A DNA stretch of 64,000 nucleotides, taken from positions 22,322,260-22,386,259 of the forward strand of contig NC_081409.1 in assembly GCF_030272615.1 (NCBI RefSeq), read 5' to 3'. The stretch comes from Cryptomeria japonica (taxonomy: Eukaryota > Streptophyta > Pinopsida > Cupressales > Cupressaceae). Made by a program: the position numbers and the translations under genes. Shown here in pieces: positions 56,161-64,000 of the stretch (positions are counted from its first letter, which is position 1; each line of letters opens with the position of its first letter). The notes beneath the pieces are model-generated. The model saw only the letters and a program-made list of their open reading frames with translations. It was not told the origin of the DNA and searched no databases.

Positions 56161-57914
56161 CCTAAGTATAATGATCCGATAGAGATAGTTAACCTGGATG
56201 TTGTTGCTGCTAGTGAAGGAGTGCAAGAACCTGATAATCAGAACAATCAGAAGACTCTGAGGTATGTAAGACTAGATCATTCTAAAAATTAGATTATTGG
56301 TGATAATAATAAAGGTGTAATGACTAGAAGAAGGTTAGCTACTGAAGAAGTATGTTTGATTTCTAAAGTTGAGCCTAAAGATGTTGCTAAAGCTTGCAAA
56401 GATAAAAATTGGATGAGAGCTATGGAAAAAGAACTAGATCAAATTGAAAAGAATAATACTTGGGAACTTTTGCCTAGACCTAAGGATACTAATGTAATTG
56501 GTACTAAATGGGTGTTCAAAAATAATTTTAATTAAGCTGGTGAAGTTGTTAGAAATAAAGCTATATTGGTTTGCAAAAGGTATTCTCAAAAATAAGGAAT
56601 CAATTATGAGGAGACTTTTTCTCCATGGCCAAAATTTAAGCTATTCGACTATTGCTTTCTTATGATGCTTATAAAGATTTCAAGGTATATCAGATGGATG
56701 TCAAATCTACCTTTTAGAATGGTGACCTTGAGGAAGAAGTTTACATTGAGAAACCTGATGAATTTTCACTATCAGATGATGGAGACATGGTATGTAAACA
56801 AAAGAAAGCTCTTTATGGATTGAACCAAGCCCCTAGAGACTGGTATGCTAGACTAGATAAATATTTGTTGAAATTGGGATTTAGTAAAGGTGTTGCTAAC
56901 AGTAATTTGTACTTTAAGATAGAAAATGATAACATCCTGATTGTTGAAGTCTTTGTTGATGATATTATCTTTGGAGGCGATGATGACTTGAGCAAGAAGT
57001 TTGCCAGTGATATGCAAAAGGAATTTGAGATGTCTATGATTGGTGAGATGAGAATTTTCTTAGGTTTGTAGATTTCACAAACTGGAAAAGGTATATTCAT
57101 ATCTCAAACTAAGTATGTGAAGGAATTGCTGAAGAAGTTTGGGTTAGATGAATTCAAACTGGTTGGAACTCCTATGGTGATTAGTTGTAAATTATCTAAG
57201 AATGGTGAATCTCTTGAAGCTAATTAGAGTTTGTATAGATCTATGGTTGGTGGACTGCTATATCTTACTCAGACCAGACTAGACATTATGCATGCTATGT
57301 GCATGGCTGTTAGATATCAAGCTGAACTGAAAGAGAGTCATGTCACTACTGTTAAGAGGATATTCAGAAACCTGAAGGGAAATGTGAATTATGGTTTATG
57401 GTATCCAAGGAAAGATGATTTCATGTTATGTGCTTACACTGATGCAGATTGGACTGGTGATGTTGATGACCAGAAGCGAACTACCGATGGAGCATTCTTT
57501 TTGGGTAAGAAGTTGGTTTCATGGGCTAGTAAGAAACAAGATTCAATGTCCTTATCTAATTCTGAAGCTGCATACATTGCTGCTACTAGTAATTGCACTT
57601 AGGTAGTCTAGATGAAGCAAATTTTGAAGGATATCAAAGTTATTTATGATGAGCCTACTATTATAGACTATGATAATTCTAGTTCTATTAACATGTCAAA
57701 GAATCTGGTGCAACATTCAAAGACTAAGCATGTGTCAATCAAATATCATTACTTGATAGAGCAAGTTAGTGAAGAGAAGGTGAAGCTGGAGTATGTATCT
57801 ACGAAGGAACAAATAATTGATATTTTTACTAAGCCTTTGCCTACAAATACATTTTTCTACTTGAGAGAAAAGTTAGGGGTATCTGCCCCTCCAGATGAGA
57901 AATATATGCATTAA
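56161..57914 (+). pseudogene. Reverse transcriptase and RNase H of copia E
   Basis: RT: NNTWELLPRPKDTNVIGTKWVF, a frame change near 56625, YQMDVKS, KKALYGLNQAPRDWY, catalytic FVDDIIFGG (about 56957), FEMSMIGEMRIFLGL, SQTKYVKELLKKFG. RNase H: YTDADWTGDVDDQKRTT, SKKQDSMSLSNSEAAYIAA, IDYDNSSSINMSKN, EQIIDIFTKPLPT, ending APPDEKYMH at 57914. Stops at 56293, 56533, 57067, 57225, 57600 and 57609. Same family as minus-strand G. Confidence 0.87.
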
Positions 57915-58227
57915 GTTGCATCAATCCGGTGGACTTCACAGTTTTATCCTTTTATCCAGATTGGTGTGTTGGTGCTGCTCCTCTGTTGGAGTAGTCTGTG
58001 TTTTGGGAAGAGAGATTCATGTTTTATATTCTAAGAGGGAGAGTAAATATGGTTTTCTATTTTGAGATCTTTGAAATTGATATCAAAGGGGGAGAGAGAT
58101 CATGTGAAAAAAAAACTTCTTTATATGTCTTGATCTTAGGGGGAGTTTTCTAGAGATATCTTCTTTCTTTGCATTGATTGTTTTTCACATTCATATGTTG
58201 CCATCAATGCCAAAAGGGGGAGATTTT
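57915..58227 (+). other. 3' untranslated region of copia E
   Basis: Contains three purine tracts (CTAAGAGGGAGAG about 58031, TCAAAGGGGGAGAGA about 58084, TTAGGGGGAG about 58138) and the terminal CAAAAGGGGGAGAT (58211-58224) before the LTR. Same multi-tract layout as copia A. Confidence 0.75.
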
Positions 58228-59461
58228 TGGATATTGTTGGTCATTGCTACTGCTAGGATATGTTGTTTTCATTGATGTCAATATATTCTTGTATATTTCT
58301 CTGGTGATTGTTGATTGGGAAGATCTTATGATCCGGTTTGTGGTTTGGTTTCGCTAATCATTGTTTTACAGAGTTCGGTATATCCTTCGATATATTCTGG
58401 TGTGATCAGATCTTGTGTTGAGTTTTTGGGATATTTCTTGGGATGGTCTTGTGTATCTTTATTTTAGATGAATCATGATTTTGTGCTCCGCAAGTTATCT
58501 TTCTTTGTGATAGTTGCTGATTGGTTGTGTTCTAGAGCTTTCAGACGTTGACTGATGAAGACTTGATAAGTGGTGTTGGTGCAATTGTTCTTGATGATTT
58601 TAATGTGCTTTTAGGTGTTTCCTACTTGTGTCCTATTTGTTTTGGTGATTTGCATTGATCGTTGTGCGAGTTTTTAGTGGTTTCTATCAACCGGTGATGT
58701 TTTTCGCATTATGCGGATTTCCTAGTGGTGTAGCGTATAGAGGTTGATCTTAGCATGATTTTCGGTGCAAATGAGCATTTGGGAATATATTTTAGGTCCA
58801 TGCTATACTATTTAAATTATTATATTTTTGTAGTGGTCAATCTTTTTATTGTTTGATGTAATTTTGTAATTGAGGGTTGAGGGTTTAGCTGACCTTGTTA
58901 TCAAGGTTGATGAATTATGTATATAGGTGTTATATTCATGTAATTTAGGTGTAGATGTTATGTCTACATTATCATAGAGAGGTTTATGTGCGAACAAGTG
59001 ATTTATCCTTTGGTGTTGAGTTTGAGGAGAGATTGGTGTTGTAGGGTAGACATTTGTGCTTAACTGGAACTGTAATTAGGCATTTGGAGATGCTATTTTT
59101 TCAATTCATTTCTTCTGGATTGTAGTTAGAATCTTATTGTAAGTCAGTGAGACTTCCTAGAGGGTTGTAGCCTTCTGGGCCATCATCTTTTGAGGAGTGA
59201 GCTCTAGGTAGTGTGCCTAAATGCATGTGCATTCCCCATTGTAATATTTTCACATACTACTGTAGAGTATCATCTTACTGTGAGTAGGGTTCCACTGTGG
59301 TTTTTTCCTTAACTGGGTTTTCCACGTCAAAATCCTGGTGTTGTGTGTTGTGCTTTTAATTTTCTTATTTGTTTTATTACTATAGTTTATCAGATCTATG
59401 TTTTGTGATTATTTTTTATATTCCGGTGAAGACTGATTCAACCCCCCCTCTTAGTCTTCCT
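58228..59461 (+). repeat. 3' LTR of copia E, end truncated
   Basis: Starts TGGATATTGTTGGTCATTGC, similar to the start of the G LTR. Contains GAGGAGTGAGCTCTAGGT (59192-59209) and ends within GACTGATTCAACCCCCCCTC, without a clear CA terminus, at the junction with minus-strand gag/PR. Confidence 0.75.
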
Positions 59462-59870
59462 TCTTGGCTGCTACTAATAGTGAACAACCGTTGTCAATTA
59501 CCCATTCATCTTTCTGTTCAATCTTAGCAGCCAAATCTTTCTCCTCAACAATGCAGCTTGTAGAATTCACTGGTACCAGATCATCTTCCTTGATAGCAAT
59601 AAATACAAATTCATCTTCTAAATTCAATGACTCTTTATATGTTACACCTTCATGAATAACATAATAACATTTTTTTAGATATTTGTACTTTCAATTAGGT
59701 TTAGAAGGCTTATCATACTTATCATGTCTCTCATATCTATCATTCTTATCTAATTTATCATGCTTATCATAGCTTTACATTATTTTAGGACACATAGAGG
59801 CAAAATATCCTATCTTATTACAAGAGAAACATTTCAAAGGTAACTTCCCATCATACTTTCCCAAGCAGTG
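59462..59870 (-). pseudogene. Copia gag zinc knuckle and protease, minus strand
   Basis: Read from 59870 down: KYDGKLPLKCFSCNKIGYFASMC (zinc knuckle with Tyr at the His position), a Lys/Asp-rich stretch (KHDKLDKNDRYERHDKYDK), GVTYKESLNLEDEFVFIAIKEDDLV, and the protease motif EWVIDNGCS (Asp-Asn-Gly where Asp-Ser-Gly is usual). Probably the missing 5' part of copia G on the other side of E. Stops near 59775 and 59695. Confidence 0.75.
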
Positions 59871-59871
59871 G

Positions 59872-60040
59872 GATGTCTAATCTTGGTAGAGTTCATTGGG
59901 ATGCAGTCAAAAGAGTCTTCAGATATTTGAAGGGTACCTCAGAGTATTCTTTGTTTTATCATGGTAATTCAGTTGGAGACACGATTTTCCTTGATATTCA
60001 TGGTTATGTGTGTAGAAAGGAATTTGGAAATCATCAGAGC
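59872..60040 (+). pseudogene. Copia RT/RNase H scrap
   Basis: MSNLGRVHWDAVKRVFRYLKGTSEYSLFYHGNS is the conserved region just before copia RNase H. Only about 45 codons remain; the sequence then passes into the LTR region to the right. Confidence 0.7.
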
Positions 60041-61488
60041 AAGTAGCAAATTAGACTAGCTCAATCACGAAAACTAAATTGCAATGATAACAATCCTAAA
60101 ACATTCAATAGAGATACTGAAAATAAGACATTTAAATTAAATGCAAACCATTACAAACGTGAATGTCTCCTCCAGAATTCTCCATTGTCCTTCTTTCTCC
60201 TTCAAATTGCTTTGTTTGTGGATCTCACCTATAAATGCAAAGGCATAATATGAAAGCAAGATTGTTAAGATGGAATGATAGCATAAGGATAGTAGAAGTG
60301 TGATTGATTGATCGGATCTCTGATTGAAGAAATTCATCCAATTTATAGACAAATTGGAGAGATGACAAGATTAGCATGAAGAGATTTGAAAGGAAATTTC
60401 AAATCAAGAATGACAAATATGACAAATTATGACAAAATTGACACTTTCTATGCAAGATTGATTGATTGACAAAATTATGACAAAATTGACATGCAAGATT
60501 GATTGATTGAAAAATTATGACAAATTAAAATTGAAATGCCATTCCCATGAAATTAGGGGAAATATTAGAAAAATAGGAGAAAATAGAAAATTAGATGAAT
60601 TGGAAATTAGTAAATTAGGTAAATTAATTAATAATTTTTCATTCATTAATTAATTCACAAAAAGAGGAAAAAATTAATTAGCCAATTAAATAAATATTTA
60701 ATTGTGACAAGAAGACTTAGGATAAATAAATAAATTATTTAACCTAGAGGGAAAATGACAATCAAGATAAAATGAATAAATCATAAAACCCTAGAAGATG
60801 AATTAGAAATGCAAGGATGATAATTAGGTCTTGACAAAAGATAATTGATGTAGGGTCGATTTGATCATGATTCTGACTTGATAAAGGACCAATGCTAACA
60901 AATGATTGAGATTGATAAAGAGATCAAATTGATAGGTGCCAATTGACAAGGAACAATGACTAATTGATCCAAATTGCCACGATTGAAGAGAACAACGATC
61001 GATGACAAATCGATCACAAAATTGATGAGATTGACAAGAGGACAAGGATCGATGATGAATCGATCGCAAAAAGACAAGATTGAAAAGGACAACGATCAAT
61101 GACAAATCGATCGCAAAATGACAAGATTGACAAGTTGATAAGGATCGATGATGAATCGATCACAAGATGACAAGATTGACCAGAGGACAAAACCCTAATT
61201 CTATCATCGATTAGGATTGACGATGTCAAAATATGCCAAATAAGCACGCACATTGATGTGACAGGATAAGATCGACCAAAATCATGACTGAAGATTATTA
61301 TCGACAAGACCAAATTCGAAAGCGAGACAAATGAAGAATGCAAAAGAAGGACTCGATGCTCGCAAATGATAAAGACCAAGTGTGCAAGATAGAAGAAATG
61401 TTAATGCGACGCAAAAACCCTAAAATAAGGCAATGCGCAAATGTTAAAGTATGACTCCGCAAGCGTTGACCATTTTTAGATGTCTACA
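60041..61488 (-). repeat. Minus-strand gypsy-type LTR
   Basis: On the minus strand it starts TGTAGACATCTAAAAATG at 61488, immediately after the purine tract CTCAAAGAGGGGCAAAA (61489-61505), the same type of tract as before the C 3' LTR. A TATA-like CTATAAATTGG lies near 60338-60350. The far end is not defined (about 60041-60130). Contains a palindromic tandem repeat (60991-61188). Confidence 0.65.
60991..61188. repeat. Palindromic tandem repeat, period about 49 bp
   Basis: Four units with centres GATCGATGACAAATCGATC (60997), GATCGATGATGAATCGATC (61047), GATCAATGACAAATCGATC (61094) and GATCGATGATGAATCGATC (61143), separated by AC/AAGATTGACAAG-type spacers. Each core is a near-perfect inverted repeat. 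Confidence 0.88.
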
Positions 61489-62214
61489 TTTTGCCCCTCT
61501 TTGAGACAATCTGATTTTAAGTGTTGTTTCAAAGAACAATAATGAAAATGCCCCAGACAATAATAATGACATATGCATGCCCCCTCGAGGAATTGGCCGG
61601 AAACATCTAGAAAAGAAGCCAACTGATTGATAAGAATGATAGAAAATGACAGGTTTGAACAGAACAAGAATTGAAGGTCAGATACACAGATGACAAGCAA
61701 TGGAAGGTGTAAAAGACCACGACCAGCATAAGATGGAGAGGATGCACGTCCATCTAGGCACTGACAAAGATCTATAAATGAGACAAGAAGAAGGAAAAGA
61801 GCTCATTTGCACTAGCCAAAGTGGAGGATTTACTGCTCTGGAAAAGGACCCTTGCATAGAGATGGCGAACATTCCAATGGAAAATCACCTCAGGGAACAT
61901 GTATGCACCTACAAACGACTGGACGACATGGGAGCAGCGGTATGTATCTCAAAAACCCATATGTCAAATTTCATGAATTTTACTTGCTTGCGGGACATTG
62001 CGGGGCCCACAGAGAATGGAAAAAGGGACTTCTACGCCTATGTGGGCGCATTCTACACTTGTGTGAGGATATTCTGTGCCTGTGTAGTGTACACAGGCGC
62101 AGTTTGATGCTGCACAGGTGCAGGACAGGGTACACAGGCGCAGTTGTGCACTTGGGACCCTAATTTGACCAAAAACAACACGTGAATGATCCCGAAAAAG
62201 AGGGATAAGAGTAG
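61489..62214 (-). other. Internal remnant next to the minus-strand LTR
   Basis: About 725 bp, probably the 3' untranslated part of the element owning the LTR at 60041-61488. No coding support. Contains a 10-bp-stem hairpin (62077-62099) and two copies of GTACACAGGCGCAGTT (62089 and 62130). Confidence 0.5.
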
Positions 62215-62986
62215 TGTAGACACCCAAAATTGTCCAGTCTAATTATTTTATTTATTTAATTATCTAAGCCTAATTCTTCTATTAATTAAATAAATTTTTG
62301 TTTATTTAATTAATTCATTTATCCTCTTCTAGCCTTATTTCTCATTTAAATAAATACATTTATTTATTTAAATTATCCTTTTCCTAAATTAAATAAATAT
62401 CTTATTTATTTAATTGATCCCACTTCTTCTATTAATTAAATAAGTCTTTATTTATTTAATTAATTCATTAACCTTTTCTACCCATGACACATGTCATTCA
62501 TCTCTTAATTCATACACTACCTACCCTCTCATTATTTTATTATTTCTTTTACCTACCCTCTAATCATAGCCGACCTCCTTTTAAACCTCTCAATCTTATC
62601 CCTCCATTTCATATAGTGTCTCCTATATAAGGAGATACTTCCTTCATTATCAAACCCTAATCATTTTTATGCACTTGACTACACTACGTTTTTGAGCATA
62701 TGTGATCCTACTTGCAACCACATTCCGTTCTTTGTTGAGCTCTTGTGCACATAAAATCTAAGAGCAAATATATCAGGCAAGGTCAATGGAGATAGGAAGA
62801 ATGGAGATCCAAACCCTATTGGACATGTGATGGTATAATCTTTGAGATTTTGTTTGATTTGCATTGTCTTAGGTAATCTTCATATGTTATGGTGGATCTT
62901 TGTTGTTGTTAGGCTAGGGTTTTTGTGGTTGAATTCATTTAGCCTTTCAATATTGTTATTATTGTTATCCATTTTCACCATATACA
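62215..62986 (+). repeat. 5' LTR of element H
   Basis: 772 bp, TGTAGACACCCAAAATTG to TTCACCATATACA. The first 250 bp consist of AATTAAATAAAT-type inverted phrases as in the C LTR. TATATAA at 62624-62630 is a likely TATA box. Confidence 0.82.
62624..62630 (+). promoter_or_regulatory. Putative TATA box of H LTR
   Basis: TATATAA in TCTCCTATATAAGGAGATAC, itself inside a small inverted repeat (TCTCCTATATAAGGAGA). Confidence 0.55.
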
Positions 62987-62989
62987 TTT

Positions 62990-63007
62990 TGGCACGCCCG
63001 GTGGGAC
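62990..63007 (+). promoter_or_regulatory. Primer-binding site of element H
   Basis: TGGCACGCCCGGTGGGAC, three bases after the LTR. This string is familiar from plant gypsy elements as a primer site; I cannot name the tRNA with certainty. Confidence 0.7.
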
Positions 63008-64000
63008 TCTTGTCCCTTTTTGCATTTAACATCCTTGTTACAGATTTTGTGTTTTGAAGTTGCAGATCTGACGTTTTCAATGGCATTTTGATATTCCCAT
63101 GTCTGCATACTTTCGGATCGCATTTTTGATTTTCTGGTGCGTTTGCGACATCTGGAACCACGTTTGTGTTTATCGACAGTATTTTATTTTGATGGTTCCA
63201 GAAATTGCGTTTGTGTTCCCCAGTCGCGTCTGCACTATTTTTAGACGTGTCTGTGTCCAGAAGTCACGTCTGTGTTCTGGAGCCGTGTCTGTGTCTCACA
63301 GAACCGCGTCTACATCACAAATTCACGTGTGTCAAGGGTAATTGCGTTTGTGTGCATCGATTTCAAATTTTGAGTTATAGATTTAATTTTGGGTTTTTGC
63401 ATTTAAGGTTTCAGATCTGGTTTATTTCGAGCTAACATTTTCAGATCTAGCTAACGAAATTGGTGCAGTTTGTCTTGAAAGCAAAATCGTTTGGTTGAAG
63501 GCCCCTATTTTTACAAAGTCTTTTGGATTTAAAATTTACCTAACTTGTGTGCTTGCAGGAAGGGGTGATTATTTGAAACAATCCAAACTACTAACAACTC
63601 TTTGTTGCAGGCCCTTGGCAAGGGTTTTTTTTTTGGATTTTTATTGTGTGCCTTGTTTTCATAGACTAGCAAACACTTCAATTGGTGCACTAAAATTGAA
63701 TCATTGTCTTTTGTGTCTTGAGCAATAGGCTCTTTTTGTTTAATCTTTAAAGGGCCTGTCTTCCCGTGTGGTCATTAGGACTACTAGTGAGAAGAGAATG
63801 ACCCAAGTGGTAGTGAGGAAAACCCACCTCTTCCAAACCACTATAAACAACTGTATTCATGGTGAAAACTATGAATAACGTGTGTTGATTAGTTCATACC
63901 GACACTATGTCTCCCCATAAACCCATTTGATCAAATTTATTTGATCAATTGTAGGGCATAACCCCTACCGGTTGGGAGCCTTCTGTATTTATAGAGTTGA
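63008..64000 (+). other. Leader of element H
   Basis: No coding support. 63120-63355 repeats a CGTNTGTGTNC motif in degenerate form; the rest is T-rich. No gag start reached before the window ends. Confidence 0.6.

Larger units (their letters stand above)
62215..64000 (+). mobile_element. 5' end of gypsy element H (LTR, PBS, leader)
   Basis: LTR 62215-62986, primer-binding site 62990-63007, and about 1 kb of leader to the window end. Orientation follows from the primer site lying to the right. Coding parts are outside the window. Confidence 0.8.

Noticed and set aside
60991-61188. CRISPR-like array
   Set aside because: Units are contiguous palindromic tandem repeats without unique spacers, inside a eukaryotic LTR.
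62842-63728. Several short ORFs in the H LTR and leader
   Set aside because: T-rich leader sequence with repeats; no protein motif and no gag signature.

Overview
The window looks like nuclear DNA of a land plant, most likely a gymnosperm with a large, repeat-rich genome. I infer this from the content: AT-rich sequence, no recognisable intact host gene, no RNA gene, and almost wall-to-wall old, nested LTR retrotransposons (Ty3/gypsy and Ty1/copia) with long LTRs and many in-frame stops. No coding unit here looks functional. The species cannot be read from the sequence.

Layout. 1-4865: 3' half of a Tat-like gypsy pol (RT, degenerate RNase H, archaeal-type RNase H, integrase), cut by the window edge. 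4866-8640: an antisense plant mobile domain (PMD) pseudogene, split by a solo-LTR-like element (4958-7336, duplicated target CCGTG). 8637-27205: gypsy element B, split by a complete copia element A (9342-16049). B has the domain order gag, PR, archaeal-type RNase H, RT, degenerate RNase H, INT, followed by a diverged tandem-repeat region and a long unrecognised accessory ORF. 27206-28550 and 44054-44650: the two halves of a minus-strand Tat-like element D. 28551-29081: a copia LTR fragment. 29082-44053: the long Tat-like element C, with leader ORF, gag, PR, G-patch-like segment, RT, two RNase H domains, INT and both LTRs (5' LTR truncated), lying inside D. 44672-47253: minus-strand copia G (LTR, RNase H, RT). 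47256-59461: plus-strand copia E of the same family, split by a complete chromovirus F with chromodomain (47471-55336). 59462-59870: minus-strand copia gag/PR. 59872-60040: a plus-strand copia scrap. 60050-62214: a minus-strand LTR and internal remnant. 62215-64000: 5' LTR, primer-binding site and leader of a gypsy element H that runs off the window.

Order of events. A is younger than B, F is younger than E, C is younger than D, and the solo LTR is younger than the PMD gene. In three of these cases removing the insert plus one target-site copy rejoins an open reading frame. LTR pairs differ by roughly 3 percent (C), 5 percent (A) and 6 percent (F) by eye.

The most interesting content is element B: its archaeal-type RNase H lies between protease and RT, its usual RNase H has lost its acidic residues, and it is followed by an uncharacterised protein of about 1,200 codons with a nuclear-localisation-like motif and predicted coiled coils. 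The window also holds the usual Tat order (RT, degenerate RNase H, archaeal-type RNase H, INT) in elements 1 and C, so the two architectures can be compared directly. Most stop codons in B, C and PMD sit where Gln, Arg or Trp is expected, pointing to methylation-driven C-to-T decay.
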